Source: Bordetella ansorpii | GTDB taxonomy: Bacteria; Pseudomonadota; Gammaproteobacteria; Burkholderiales; Burkholderiaceae_B | Assembly (NCBI RefSeq): GCF_900078315.1 | Contig: NZ_FKBS01000017.1 | Coordinates: forward strand, 365,649-429,648 | Direction: 5' to 3' | Length of the DNA: 64,000 nt | Shown: positions 1-9,463 of the stretch, piece by piece | Position numbering within the stretch: position 1 is the first letter of the stretch | Layout: each line of letters starts with the position of its first letter | Program-made: the position numbers and the translations under genes | Notes under the pieces: generated by a model | The model's input: only the letters and a program-made list of their open reading frames with translations | The model's database searches: none | What the model was told of the DNA's origin: nothing

Positions 1-1580
1 TTCAGGTAGGTGGTCGGGTTGGAACCGAACTGGTTCGGGCCGTCCGTGCACTGAGTCAGCGGGCACGCCACACGGGTGATCTTGTCCTTGAAGTCGTTGT
101 TGAACACGGTCAGGCCGGCGTTGAAGCCCTCGCCGTCGTCGTACAGCAGGCCGATTTCCTCGGTGACGGACGTCTCGGGCTTCAGGTCGGGGTTGCCGTA
201 CATGTTGCCGCCACGGCTGACCTGCCCCCAGCCCGCCACGGTCTGGCGCAGGTCCGGGGCGCGAAAGCCCGTGGACACGCCGCCCTTCAGGGTCCAGCGT
301 TCGGCCAGGTGCCACACGCCGTACAGGCGCGGGCTGAAGTGATCGCCGAAGTTCTCGTCCTTGTCCATGCGCAGGCCGCCCGTCAGCGCGAAGCTGTCGG
401 TCAGGCGCCATTCGTCCTCGGCGAACAGCGCCCACTGGTAGCGCTCGACGTGACTCGGGCCGCCCGCCAACTGGTTGCCGGTCTGGTCGTCCAGGCTCTG
501 CTCCAGGAACGAGCCACCGACCGACAGCATGTGACTGCCCAGCGGCAGCGTCCAGCTGGTCTTCATGTCGGTGTTCTTGATCTTCATCTGCCGCGAACGG
601 TTGTCGAACTCTTCCTGCTGCACGTAGGAATCCGACACGGCCCAGCCCCAGCGGCCGGTATGCGACAACGCCCACTTGTTGCTGCGGTAATCGGTTTCCG
701 ACGAAGCCGGGCAACCCGTGCGTCCGCACGCGGCGCCGGGCGCCAGCGGCTCGACGGTCTTGCCCAGCGTGTTCTCGTACTTCTGGCGCGAATGCGTGGC
801 TTCCAGGACGATGTCGTGATTGCGGGTGGGCGTCAGCGCCAGCTTGGCGGTGACGGTGTTCGCGGCGCGCTGCCGGAAACCGTTGTAGATGTTGTCCTCG
901 TCGCGCTGCGTGCCCTGGCCGTAGATCTGCAGGCCCAGCATGTCGTTCTTGATCGGGCCGGCCAGGTAGAAGTTGCCCTGGTAGATGTCGCCAGACTTGC
1001 TGCTTTCCTGGATGGTGGTGTCCATCCGGATCTCGCCGCCCCAGGCCTGCGGCACCTTGCGCGTGATGATGTTGATCACGCCGCCCATGGCGTCGGAACC
1101 GTACAGCGAGGACATCGGGCCGCGCACCACTTCGATGCGCTCGATGGCCGAGATCGGCGGCGACCAGCCGCCCTCCACGCCCGGACCGTCGGAATTGGTG
1201 CGGGTCTCGCGGGAATTCTGGCGCTTGCCGTCGATCAGGATCAGCGTGTATTGCGAGGCCATGCCGCGCAGGCTGATATCCTGCCGGTCGGCGCCGCCGG
1301 TCACGACCACGCCGGGCACTTCGAGCAGCGCGTCGGTCACGTCGCGGTAGAACTTGTTCTCCAGGTCCTGCCTCGTGATCACGCTGATGGACGCCGGCGC
1401 GTCCTGGATCTGCTGTTCGAAACCGCTGGCGGTCACCACCACGGTATCCAGGGTCTGCGCCGCCGTGTCGGCCTGCGCCCACGCGGTGCCCGTGATGCCC
1501 CAACCCGCCGCGCACAGGGCGGCGGCCAGACGCGTGCGCGGCCCCAGGGCGCTGCGCCCGGCCAGATGCTTGCTGCTCAT
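1..1580 (-). CDS. TonB-dependent outer-membrane receptor, FepA/BfeA-like (partial, 3' end outside window)
   Basis: Outer-membrane ferric-siderophore receptor powered by TonB. The start is the ATG at 1580 (MSSKHLAGRSALG), followed by a signal peptide ending near AWA-QA. A TonB-box-like stretch (DTVVVTA) comes next, then a plug domain with VVRGPMSSLYGSDAMGG and INIITRK, which are typical of FepA/BfeA/Cir-type catecholate receptors. The barrel continues to the window edge, so the C-terminus is missing. The gene is divergent from a two-component system, and a Fur-box-like sequence lies about 75 bases upstream. Both facts suggest iron regulation. The ligand cannot be read from the sequence; catecholates are an inference from the plug type. 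Confidence 0.9.
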   Translation of the reverse strand, partial: MSSKHLAGRSALGPRTRLAAALCAAGWGITGTAWAQADTAAQTLDTVVVTASGFEQQIQDAPASISVITRQDLENKFYRDVTDALLEVPGVVVTGGADRQDISLRGMASQYTLILIDGKRQNSRETRTNSDGPGVEGGWSPPISAIERIEVVRGPMSSLYGSDAMGGVINIITRKVPQAWGGEIRMDTTIQESSKSGDIYQGNFYLAGPIKNDMLGLQIYGQGTQRDEDNIYNGFRQRAANTVTAKLALTPTRNHDIVLEATHSRQKYENTLGKTVEPLAPGAACGRTGCPASSETDYRSNKWALSHTGRWGWAVSDSYVQQEEFDNRSRQMKIKNTDMKTSWTLPLGSHMLSVGGSFLEQSLDDQTGNQLAGGPSHVERYQWALFAEDEWRLTDSFALTGGLRMDKDENFGDHFSPRLYGVWHLAERWTLKGGVSTGFRAPDLRQTVAGWGQVSRGGNMYGNPDLKPETSVTEEIGLLYDDGEGFNAGLTVFNNDFKDKITRVACPLTQCTDGPNQFGSNPTTYL

Positions 1581-1651
1581 TCTTCTGTTTCTCCTGAATC
1601 CCAGGTCCGCATGCCCCCCGGCGCGCGGATCCCCATCGAAATGCATTTATG

Positions 1652-1670
1652 AATGAAAACGATTCTCATA
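1652..1670 (-). promoter_or_regulatory. Fur-box-like site between receptor and two-component system
   Basis: On the minus strand the core TGAGAATCGTTTTCA (1654-1668) resembles the Fur 7-1-7 consensus. It sits between the divergent TonB receptor and the response regulator and could control either. This is a match by eye, with no score computed. Confidence 0.6.
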
Positions 1671-1720
1671 TTAGAATTTGACTGTAAGGGTTCCCGCAAC
1701 GCGCTTTCCCCAACTTTTAT

Positions 1721-1740
1721 CTTCTTCACACTTCTTCACA
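1721..1740 (+). repeat. Exact tandem 10-bp direct repeat upstream of response regulator
   Basis: CTTCTTCACA occurs twice head to tail with no spacer. OmpR-family regulators usually bind direct-repeat half-sites about one helical turn apart. The repeat lies 56 bases upstream of the response regulator start, so it is a plausible autoregulatory site. That role is inference. Confidence 0.5.
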
Positions 1741-1796
1741 CACGCCCGCTTGCCGGCATGGGACACACCGGCAGCCGGGCGCAGGACGTATCGACG

Positions 1797-2513
1797 ATGG
1801 CTCACGCTCCCCTCGCTGCAACGCGCCGAATCCTGCTGATCGACGACGACGTCGAACTGGCGCAGATGCTGCGCGAATACCTCGAACCGCATCGCTACCA
1901 ACTGACGCTGGCGCACACCGGCGCCCAGGCCCTGCCCCTGCTGGCACAGGACGACTTCGACCTGACGTTGCTGGACCTGATGCTGCCCGACGGCAGCGGA
2001 CTGGACCTGCTGCGCCAGTACCGCTCGCGGTCGCGCCGCCCCGTCATCATGTTCACGGCCCACGGCGGCGAGACCGACCGCGTGCTCGGCCTGGAACTGG
2101 GCGCGGACGACTACCTGGCCAAGCCCTTCAGCCCGCGCGAACTGCAGGCCCGCATGACGGCGGTGCTGCGGCGCTTCCAGGAAACGCCCGCGGCGGCCAC
2201 GGCAGGGCTGTCGGTGGGCGCGCTGTCGCTGGACCCGGCCACCGGCCTGGCCCGCATGGGCGCGGACGAAGTCGCGCTGACAGGCGCCGAACAGCGCATC
2301 CTGGAAGTGCTGATGCGCGCGCCCGGCCAGGTCATCGCGCGCGAGCTGATCGGCCAATACGCACTGGGCCGCGCGCCCGACCGCTTCGACCGCAGCATCG
2401 ACACCCACATCAGCAGCCTGCGCCGCAAGCTGCGGCTGGACAGCCATCCCGAGGCGCCCGCCATCCGCAACCTGCGCGGCGTGGGCTACATCCTGGCCGG
2501 CGCGGCCGGATGA
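1797..2513 (+). CDS. OmpR-family response regulator
   Basis: Transcriptional response regulator of 238 aa. The receiver domain begins RRILLIDDDVEL; the likely phosphoacceptor is Asp60 in LLDLMLPDG, and the conserved Lys is in DDYLAKPFSP. A winged-helix DNA-binding domain follows, ending SSLRRKLRLD...IRNLRGVGYIL. I chose the ATG at 1797 because the longer open frame upstream would add about 48 residues unlike any receiver N-terminus. The gene overlaps the kinase gene by 4 bases (ATGA). Position next to an iron receptor recalls Pseudomonas PfeR/PfeS-PfeA, but control of the receptor is inferred from location only. Confidence 0.93.
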   Translation: MAHAPLAATRRILLIDDDVELAQMLREYLEPHRYQLTLAHTGAQALPLLAQDDFDLTLLDLMLPDGSGLDLLRQYRSRSRRPVIMFTAHGGETDRVLGLELGADDYLAKPFSPRELQARMTAVLRRFQETPAAATAGLSVGALSLDPATGLARMGADEVALTGAEQRILEVLMRAPGQVIARELIGQYALGRAPDRFDRSIDTHISSLRRKLRLDSHPEAPAIRNLRGVGYILAGAAG

Positions 2514-3961
2514 GCCGCTTCATGGTCCGCTCGCTGTTCTGGCGCGCCTTCCTGTCGGTCTGGTGCGCCATGGCCGTCATCGTGGCCTGCGGCATGCTGC
2601 TGACGGCCACGGCGGCCTGGTACCGCTTCAATTCGCTGGACGGCCTGAGCCCCGGCGGCCTGGCGCGCGAGGCCCAGCAGGTGGCCCGCACGCAAGGCGC
2701 CGAGGGCCTGGAACGCTGGATCCGGGCCATGTCCGACAGTTACTCGGCGCTGAAGATCTACGTGGTCGACCCGCAGGACCGGGACATCCTGGGCCGCGCC
2801 CTGCCGCGCCGCATGAGCGACTGGCTGGATGCCTACCGCGGTTCGCAGGACGCCGTGCCGATGTCGGAAGAGCAGCAGCAGATGCGCGAGCTGCCGGGCG
2901 TGCGATCGTCGTGGTGGGCGCCGCAATGGCTGCGGCTGCCCGACGGCACGGCCCTGCTGATGCTGTACCTGCCCTTCGATTCCTCGCACTGGGAATTGCT
3001 GACCTTCACTCCAGTGCTGGTGGCGCTGCTGGCTTTCGCGCTGGCGGTGACCGCGCCGCTCTGTTGGGCGCTGACCCGCCACATCACCCGGCCGCTGCGC
3101 GCGCTGCGGCAGGCCACGCGCGCGTTGGCGCAAGGCCATCTGCAGGCCCGCACGCCTGTCGAGCTGGCCCGGCGGCGCGACGAACTGGGCCTGCTGGCGC
3201 GCGACTTCGACGGCATGGCGGGACGGCTGCAAGCCCTGGTGGATACGCGCGAGCAACTGCTGCACACGGTGGCGCACGAGTTGCGCTCGCCGCTGGCGCG
3301 AATGCGGTTGGCCACCGAGCTGGCGCGCCGCAAGGACGACACGCAGGATCTGCAACTGGACCGCATCGAACGCGAATGCGAACGCCTGGACAGCCTGGTC
3401 GGCCATACGCTGCAACTGGCGCGGCTGTCTGCCATGGACAGGCCGACCGCGCCGGTGGATCTCAGCCACCTGGTGGACACGCTGGTGCAGGACGCCCGCT
3501 TCGAGGCCGGCGAGCAGCGCATCGGCATCGCCTGGACCGCGCCGGGTCCGCTGTGGGTGACCGGCGATGCGCAGACCCTGGCCAGCGCCGTCGACAACGT
3601 GCTGCGCAACGCGCTGCGCTATGCCGGGGCGGCGGCCGCCATCCACGTGGCCCTGCAGGCCGACGAAGGACGCCTGCTGCTGGACATCGAGGACAACGGG
3701 CCGGGCGTGCCGCCGGAGCACGTCGGGCATCTGTTCGAACCGTATTTCCGCGTGCCGGGCGTGTCGCGCGCCAAGGGCGCGGGATTGGGACTGAGCATCG
3801 CCCGCGCCGCGGTGGAGGCGCACGGCGGCAGCATCCGTGCCCAGAACCGCAAGCCGCGCGGGTTGGTGGTGCAGATCGAGCTGCCGCAGGCGGCCACGCA
3901 GAGTGCGGCGCCGACCGCCCTGGCCGCGCGGCGGCTTTGGCATGAGGCGCCGGCGGGATAG
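2510..3961 (+). CDS. Membrane sensor histidine kinase (CpxA/OmpR-partner type)
   Basis: Sensor kinase of 483 aa paired with the upstream regulator. It has TM1 at about residues 13-37, a periplasmic segment of roughly 130 residues, TM2 at about 166-188, then HAMP. The phosphoacceptor is His256 in HTVAHELRSPLARMR. The ATPase domain shows an N-box (DNVLRNALRY), G1 (DIEDNGPGVP) and G2 (GAGLGLSIA). The gene starts inside the stop of the regulator, so the two are translationally coupled. The periplasmic domain has no motif I recognise, so the signal is unknown. Confidence 0.93.
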   Translation: MSRFMVRSLFWRAFLSVWCAMAVIVACGMLLTATAAWYRFNSLDGLSPGGLAREAQQVARTQGAEGLERWIRAMSDSYSALKIYVVDPQDRDILGRALPRRMSDWLDAYRGSQDAVPMSEEQQQMRELPGVRSSWWAPQWLRLPDGTALLMLYLPFDSSHWELLTFTPVLVALLAFALAVTAPLCWALTRHITRPLRALRQATRALAQGHLQARTPVELARRRDELGLLARDFDGMAGRLQALVDTREQLLHTVAHELRSPLARMRLATELARRKDDTQDLQLDRIERECERLDSLVGHTLQLARLSAMDRPTAPVDLSHLVDTLVQDARFEAGEQRIGIAWTAPGPLWVTGDAQTLASAVDNVLRNALRYAGAAAAIHVALQADEGRLLLDIEDNGPGVPPEHVGHLFEPYFRVPGVSRAKGAGLGLSIARAAVEAHGGSIRAQNRKPRGLVVQIELPQAATQSAAPTALAARRLWHEAPAG

Positions 3962-4025
3962 GCGGCGGCCAATGGGAATGGCGACGAGTTCCCGCCCAGG
4001 CATACCCGAGCCGCAGCGATAGGAT

Positions 4026-4838
4026 CTACGACCGGATCACACCCGCCAGACGCGGCAGCACACGCAATGCCGTGGCGCCCGTCGCCGCCGTGACGATGCC
4101 GACCGGCTCACCGCGCAATTGCGCCAGCGACTCGGCAATCCGCGACACCTGATACGGCGCGTTGCGGCGATCCGGCTCGTGCAGCCAGGCCGGGGGAATG
4201 TCCGGCGCATCGGTCTCCAGCACCAGATGCGTCAGCGGCCACTCGGCAGCATGACGGCGAATCTGCAAGGCGCGCGGATACGTCATGGCCCCGCCGATGC
4301 CCAGCGCGCAGCCCTGGTCGATGAAGCCCTGCGCCTGTTGCGCACTGCCGTTGAAGGCATGGGCGATGCCGCCGCGCAACTTCGGTTTACGGCGCAGGTG
4401 CTTGAGCACGATGTCCTGCGAACGGCGCACGTGCAGCAGCACCGGCAGGCCGAACTCGGCGGCGATGTCCAGTTGGGCGGCATAGAAATGCTCCTGGCGC
4501 TCGCGCTGGGCCCCGCTGGCGATCTCTTCGACAAAGAAATCCAGGCCGATCTCGCCGATGGCGACGAAGCGCGGGTCGTCCATCGCGGCGGCCACGGCCT
4601 GGCGCAGGATGTCCAGGTCTTCCTCGCGGGCGTCCCGCACGTACAGCGGATGGATGCCCAGGGCGTAGGCGCCGCCCTGCGTGGCATGCGCCAGGTCGCG
4701 CACCACGGTGAAATTGAAGCGCGCGATCGCCGGGATGACGATGGCGCGCACCTCGGCCTGCCAGGCGCACCGCGCCACGTCGGCGCGGTCGGCGTCGAAC
4801 TCGGCGGCATCCAGGTGGCAGTGGGTGTCGATCAGCAT
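4026..4838 (-). CDS. TatD family metal-dependent hydrolase (DNase)
   Basis: TIM-barrel metallohydrolase of the TatD family, about 270 aa. Metal ligands expected for the family are visible: HCHLD at the N-terminus, Glu in GEIGLDFF, His in LLHVRRS, His in GIAHAFNGSA and Asp in LETDAPD. Known TatD members are Mg-dependent 3'-5' nucleases or deoxyribonucleases. I started at the ATG giving MLIDTHCHLD; an in-frame ATG 10 codons upstream (MPWRPALLIA) is possible but unlike family N-termini. It lies just downstream of lolD on the same strand, 61 bases away. Confidence 0.9.
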   Translation of the reverse strand: MLIDTHCHLDAAEFDADRADVARCAWQAEVRAIVIPAIARFNFTVVRDLAHATQGGAYALGIHPLYVRDAREEDLDILRQAVAAAMDDPRFVAIGEIGLDFFVEEIASGAQRERQEHFYAAQLDIAAEFGLPVLLHVRRSQDIVLKHLRRKPKLRGGIAHAFNGSAQQAQGFIDQGCALGIGGAMTYPRALQIRRHAAEWPLTHLVLETDAPDIPPAWLHEPDRRNAPYQVSRIAESLAQLRGEPVGIVTAATGATALRVLPRLAGVIRS

Positions 4839-4899
4839 GGCGATGAGCAAGGCGGGCCGCCAGGGCACGCGCCCCGCCCGCTGCTAGCGGAAATCCGGA

Positions 4900-5625
4900 T
4901 CAGCCCGGAACGCGATCCAGCACCAGCTTACCGCGTTCCATGTGCAACTGCCGGTCGGCCCGGGCCGCCAGCTCGCGGTCGTGCGTGACGATGACGAAGG
5001 CGGTGCCGGACTCGCGGTTCACGCGGGCCAGCAGGTCGAACATGCCGTGCGCGGTCTGGCGATCCAGGTTGCCTGTGGGTTCGTCGGCCAGCACGCAGGC
5101 CGGCCGCGTGACCAGCGCGCGCGCCAGCGCCACGCGCTGCCGCTCGCCGCCCGACAACTGGCCCGGGAAATGCCCTTCGCGCGCGGCCAGCCCCACCTGC
5201 GCCAGCACCTCGCGCGCGGCCAGGCGGGCCGACTCGCGCGGCTGGCGCCGCACGATCAGCGGCATGGCCACGTTGTCCAGCGCCGAGAATTCCGGGAGCA
5301 GGTGATGGAACTGATACACGAAGCCCAGGCTGCGGTTGCGTAGTTGGCTCTTGGCGGACTCGCTCAGGCCCTCGGCGGCCACGCCGTCCACGGTGACGTT
5401 GCCGCTGGTGGGCACGTCCAGCAGGCCCAGGATGTGCAGCAGCGTGCTCTTGCCCGAGCCCGAGGCGCCGATGATGGCGACCATCTCGCCGCGCTGCACG
5501 GTCAGCGATACGCCGCCCAGCACCTCGATGCGGGCCGGGCCCTCGTCGTAGATCTTGGCCAGGTTCTCGGCGTGCAGGGCGGGCGACGTCTTGTCGCCGT
5601 GGTGGGTCTTTTGGCTGTCAGTCAT
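4900..5625 (-). CDS. lolD: LolD, ATP-binding subunit of lipoprotein exporter
   Basis: ABC ATPase of 241 aa that powers release of outer-membrane lipoproteins from the inner membrane to LolA. It shows Walker A GASGSGKST, a Q-loop region (FVYQFHHLLPEFSALDNV, very like LolD), signature LSGGERQR, Walker B CVLADEPTGN and the H-loop VTHD. Its start overlaps the end of the upstream permease by 8 bases, giving a tightly coupled operon of permease, permease, ATPase. Confidence 0.95.
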   Translation of the reverse strand: MTDSQKTHHGDKTSPALHAENLAKIYDEGPARIEVLGGVSLTVQRGEMVAIIGASGSGKSTLLHILGLLDVPTSGNVTVDGVAAEGLSESAKSQLRNRSLGFVYQFHHLLPEFSALDNVAMPLIVRRQPRESARLAAREVLAQVGLAAREGHFPGQLSGGERQRVALARALVTRPACVLADEPTGNLDRQTAHGMFDLLARVNRESGTAFVIVTHDRELAARADRQLHMERGKLVLDRVPG

Positions 5626-6898
5626 GGCGCAATACCTGTGCCGGTTGCAGGCGCGAGGCGCGCCAGCTGGGATAGAGCGTGGCCAGCAGCGACAGCACCA
5701 GCGACGTGATGCCGATGGTGACGATGTCGGCGGCCTGCGGATCGGACGGCAGCGCGCTCACGAAATACACCTCGCGCGGCATGAACTGGATGCCGAGCAG
5801 GCTTTCGATGAAAGGCACGATGACGTCGATGTTGTAGGCCAGGAGGATGCCCCCTCCGACGCCCACGATGGTGCCGATGACGCCGATCAGCGCCCCCTGC
5901 ACCAGGAAGATGCGCGCGACCTCGCCCGGGCCCGCGCCCAGCGTGCGCAGGATGGCGATGTCGGACTGCTTGTCCTTGACGGCCATCACCAGCGAGGACA
6001 GCAGATTGAACGCGGCCACCGCCACGATCAGCGCCAGGATCAGGAACATCATGCGCTTCTCGGTCTGCACGGCGGCGAACCAGGTGCGGTTGCTCTGCGT
6101 CCAGTCGCTGGCCTTCACGCCTTCGGGCATCGACTTCTGCAACTGGGCGGCGATCTCGGGCGCGCGCTGCATGTCGTCGATGCGCAGCCGCACGCCCGCC
6201 GTGCCGCTGTCGCGGAACACGCGCGCGGCGTCTTCGGTGTCGATGAAGGCCAGCGTGGAGTCGTATTCGTAGTGGCCCGACGAGAACACGCCCACCACGG
6301 TGAACTGCCGCATGCGCGGCGTGAAGCCGGCCGGGCTGATGGAACCCTGCGGCGCCAGCATCAGCACCGTATCGCCCACGCGCAGGCCCAGCCCGTTGGC
6401 CAGTTCGTCGCCCAGCACCACGCCGTAGCTGCCCGGTTCGAGCGCCGCCAGCTTGCCGCGGGTGATCTGGTTCGGCAGGTCGGATACGGCGCCCTCGGTG
6501 GCCGCGTCGATGCCGCGCACCTGCACGCCGCGCAACGCCTGGCCGCGCACCAGCATGCCCTGCGCCGACACGAACGGCGCCTCGCCGACGACGGCGGGAT
6601 TCTTCTTCGCATCGTCGGCCAGCTTTTGCCACTGGGCCAGCACGGTCTGCGACGACTCGCCGGGCTGCGACAGCTCGATGTGCGGCAGCACCGACAGCAT
6701 GCGGTCGCGCACCTGCTTCTGGAAACCGTTCATCACGGACAACACCACGATCAGGGCAGCCACGCCCAGCGCGATGCCCACCATGGACGACCCGGCGATG
6801 AAGGACACGAAGCGGTCGCGGCGGCCCCGGCGGCCGCGCGCCGAGACCAGGCCCGCATAACGGGCGCCGATCCAGAACTCGTAGGGAATCTTGAACAT
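5618..6898 (-). CDS. Lipoprotein-releasing permease, LolC/LolE family (second copy)
   Basis: Inner-membrane permease of 426 aa. It has one N-terminal TM (about residues 30-55), a large periplasmic MacB/LolC-type domain (DRMLSVLPHIEL...SSGHYEYDSTLAF), then three C-terminal TMs, ending LQPAQVLRHD. It is strikingly similar to the gene just upstream along the full length; LILALIVAVAAFNLL is identical in both. The two are separated by only 3 bases, so they look like a tandem duplication within the operon. Which one plays the LolC role (LolA contact) and which the LolE role (lipoprotein binding) cannot be told by eye. Confidence 0.93.
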   Translation of the reverse strand: MFKIPYEFWIGARYAGLVSARGRRGRRDRFVSFIAGSSMVGIALGVAALIVVLSVMNGFQKQVRDRMLSVLPHIELSQPGESSQTVLAQWQKLADDAKKNPAVVGEAPFVSAQGMLVRGQALRGVQVRGIDAATEGAVSDLPNQITRGKLAALEPGSYGVVLGDELANGLGLRVGDTVLMLAPQGSISPAGFTPRMRQFTVVGVFSSGHYEYDSTLAFIDTEDAARVFRDSGTAGVRLRIDDMQRAPEIAAQLQKSMPEGVKASDWTQSNRTWFAAVQTEKRMMFLILALIVAVAAFNLLSSLVMAVKDKQSDIAILRTLGAGPGEVARIFLVQGALIGVIGTIVGVGGGILLAYNIDVIVPFIESLLGIQFMPREVYFVSALPSDPQAADIVTIGITSLVLSLLATLYPSWRASRLQPAQVLRHD

Positions 6899-6901
6899 GG
6901 A

Positions 6902-8218
6902 TCAGTCCTGCCGCAGCACCTGGGCCGGCTGCAGCCGCGAGGCGCGCCAACTGGGATAGAGCGTGGCCACCAGCGACAGCGCCAGCGACGTGAGGCCGAT
7001 GGAGAGGATGTCCCCCATCTGCGGATCGGACGGCAGCTCGTTGATGAAGTAGACCTCGCGCGCCAGGAAATGGATACCCAGCAGGCGCTCGATGAAGGGC
7101 ACGATGATGTGGATGTTGTAGGCGATGAGGATGCCGCCGGTGACCCCCACGAAAGTGCCGATGACGCCGATCAGCGAGCCCTGCACCAGGAAGATGCGCG
7201 CGATCTCGCCCGGCCGCGCGCCCAGGGTGCGCAGGATGGCGACATCGGAGCGCTTGTCCTTGACCGCCATCACCAGCGAGGCCAGCAGGTTGAACGCGGC
7301 CACCGCCACGATCAGCGCCAGGATCAGGAACATCATGCGCTTCTGCGTCTGCACCGCGGCGAACCAGGTGCGGTTGTTGCGCGTCCAGTCGCTGGCCATG
7401 ATGTAGGGCGGCAGCGTCTTCCGCAGCTCGGCCGCGATCCGGGGCGCTTGCTGCATGTCGTTCACGCGCAGGCGCATGCCCGCCGTGCCGCTGTCGGCGA
7501 ACACCGCCGCCGCGTCGCGGTCGTTGATGAAGGCCAGCGAGGAATCGTATTCGTAGTGGCCCGACGAGAAGATGCCGGTGACGGTGAACTGCCGCATGCG
7601 CGGCGCGAAACCGCCCGGGGCCACGGCCAGGCGCGCATTGGCATTGTCGGGTTCGGTGCCGGCGCTGCTTTGCGGGGCCAGCATCAGCACCGTGTCGCCG
7701 GCCTTCACGCCCATGGTCTTGGCCAGTTCCTCGCCCAGCACGATGCCGTAGCTGCCGGGCTCGAGCGTATCCAGCTTGCCGCTGGTCATCTCGCGCGGGA
7801 TGTCGGACACCTTGCCTTCGGCCACGGGATCGATGCCGCGCACCTGCACGCCCCGCACGGCATCGCCGCGCACCAGCATGCCCTGCGCCGCGACGAACGG
7901 CGCCTGGCCGATGATCGCGGGATTCCTGCCCAGGTCGCCGGCGAAATTCGGCCACAGCGTCAGCACGCGTTCGGGCGAGGCGCCCGGCACGTAGAGCTCG
8001 ATGTGCGGCAGCACTGACAGCATGCGGTCGCGCACCTCTTTCTGGAAACCGTTCATCACGGACAGCACCACGATCAGGGCGGCCACGCCCAGCGCGATGC
8101 CCGCCATCGACGAGGCGGCGATGAAGGAGACGAAGCGGTCGCGTCCGCGCCGACCGCGCAGGGAGGCCATGCCCGCATAACGGGCGCCTACCCAGAGTTC
8201 ATAGGGGATTTTCAGCAC
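6902..8218 (-). CDS. lolC: Lipoprotein-releasing permease, LolC/LolE family (first copy)
   Basis: First gene of the lol operon, 438 aa, with the LolC/E layout: N-terminal TM, periplasmic domain and three C-terminal TMs, ending LQPAQVLRQD. Compared with its downstream paralogue it carries a roughly 12-residue insertion (around PDNANARLAVAP) in the periplasmic domain after VLMLAPQ. It is expected to form a membrane complex with the second permease and LolD to extract lipoproteins. The symbol is tentative because LolC and LolE are paralogous and the two copies here are closer to each other than E. coli LolC and LolE are. Confidence 0.9.
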   Translation of the reverse strand: MLKIPYELWVGARYAGMASLRGRRGRDRFVSFIAASSMAGIALGVAALIVVLSVMNGFQKEVRDRMLSVLPHIELYVPGASPERVLTLWPNFAGDLGRNPAIIGQAPFVAAQGMLVRGDAVRGVQVRGIDPVAEGKVSDIPREMTSGKLDTLEPGSYGIVLGEELAKTMGVKAGDTVLMLAPQSSAGTEPDNANARLAVAPGGFAPRMRQFTVTGIFSSGHYEYDSSLAFINDRDAAAVFADSGTAGMRLRVNDMQQAPRIAAELRKTLPPYIMASDWTRNNRTWFAAVQTQKRMMFLILALIVAVAAFNLLASLVMAVKDKRSDVAILRTLGARPGEIARIFLVQGSLIGVIGTFVGVTGGILIAYNIHIIVPFIERLLGIHFLAREVYFINELPSDPQMGDILSIGLTSLALSLVATLYPSWRASRLQPAQVLRQD

Positions 8219-8416
8219 GAGCGGGATTATGGCATCAAGGATGAGGGGGCTCGTAGCGAAATGTGTGCAGAGTACGAGGGATGTTTGGCGAAAGGTTTCC
8301 GTGTAGACCAGCGGACTTTTAATCCATTGGTGCCGGGCCGCGCTCCATAGTTCCCCGACAAGGCGCCGATTCCGTCATTCCGCCCGTGACGGAAACGTCG
8401 CACTACAATCCCGCCC

Positions 8417-9463
8417 ATGCTTATCGTCATCCCCGGCGCCCTGCCCCCGGCGTCCGTCGCGCCCGAACTGGCCAAGCGGCTGCCCAAGCAGGCGCCCGCC
8501 CTGCATGCCTGGCTGCAGGCCGGCCAGGCCCGGCCCGAGCCCTTCGACGTGCGTGCGCAGGGCTGTACGCCCTTCGAAGCCTGGCAGCTGGAACAGGCGG
8601 GCTTTCGCAGCCAGCCTGAACTGCCCTTCGGCGCGGGTCTCGGACCGCTGCTGGCCGCGCAGGCTCGAACCGACGCCAGGCGTCCTCCGGCCTCGCCGCC
8701 CGGCGCGGATGCGGCATCAGCAGACGCCTCCGCGACGCCGCCCCCTGCTGGCGCGGCATCAACCGATGACGGCATCTGGCTGGCCGACCTAGTCCACATG
8801 GCCCTGGGCACCGACCAGGCCTCGCTGCTTGAGCCGGACCAGATGGATTTGCGGCCAGAGGAAGGCCAGGCCCTTTACGACGCCGTCGCGCCGCTGTTCG
8901 AAGACACCGCCTTCTCCGCCGCCCCCCTGGCTCCCCACCGCTGGCGCGTGACCCTGCCCGACGGCCTGCGCCCCCACACCGGCAGCCCACGCGCCGTGGC
9001 CGGCCACAACCTGAATGCCTGGTGGCCGCAGGACGCCGCCATGCGCCCCTGGCGCCGCCTGCTCAACGAAATCCAGATGGCCTGGTACGAGCACCCGGTA
9101 AACGAAGCCCGCGCCGCGCGCGGCGTCGCCCCGGTCAACGGCCTGTGGCTGTACGGCGGCGCGGCGCCCTGGCCTATCCAGCAGCCCGCGCCGGACCACG
9201 CCCAGCTCATCACCGATCTGGACGCCGCCCACCGCGCCGGCGACTGGGCTACCTGGCTGGACGTCCTGGCTCGCCTGGACAAGACATATCTCGCGCCGCT
9301 GGCGGGCTCGGAGAAATCCGCCCTGCCCGCGCAACCCACCGAATTGCTGCTGCTCGGCGAAGACCGCCGCGTCCGGCTCACCCTGAAACCGCGTACCGGC
9401 CTGCTGAAATGGCTGCCGGCGCCCAAGAACGACTGGAACACCTGGTGGTCTCGCCCCGTCTGA
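8417..9463 (+). CDS. RpfE-like protein (putative regulatory/phosphoglycerate-mutase-annotated family)
   Basis: Protein of 348 aa beginning [11 protein letters not shown], with no signal peptide or TM. A variable Ala/Pro-rich linker lies at about residues 90-120, followed by a conserved C-terminal part ([41 protein letters not shown]). Those motifs match the family called RpfE in Xanthomonas, often annotated as phosphoglycerate-mutase-like in Bordetella. In Xanthomonas rpfE is also next to recJ, supporting the call. Biochemical function is not established. It overlaps recJ slightly. Confidence 0.75.
   Translation: MLIVIPGALPPASVAPELAKRLPKQAPALHAWLQAGQARPEPFDVRAQGCTPFEAWQLEQAGFRSQPELPFGAGLGPLLAAQARTDARRPPASPPGADAASADASATPPPAGAASTDDGIWLADLVHMALGTDQASLLEPDQMDLRPEEGQALYDAVAPLFEDTAFSAAPLAPHRWRVTLPDGLRPHTGSPRAVAGHNLNAWWPQDAAMRPWRRLLNEIQMAWYEHPVNEARAARGVAPVNGLWLYGGAAPWPIQQPAPDHAQLITDLDAAHRAGDWATWLDVLARLDKTYLAPLAGSEKSALPAQPTELLLLGEDRRVRLTLKPRTGLLKWLPAPKNDWNTWWSRPV

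Noticed and set aside
5555-8017. Long plus-strand open frame across the lol operon
   Set aside because: Antisense shadow of two permeases and lolD; its internal repeat only reflects the permease duplication on the other strand.
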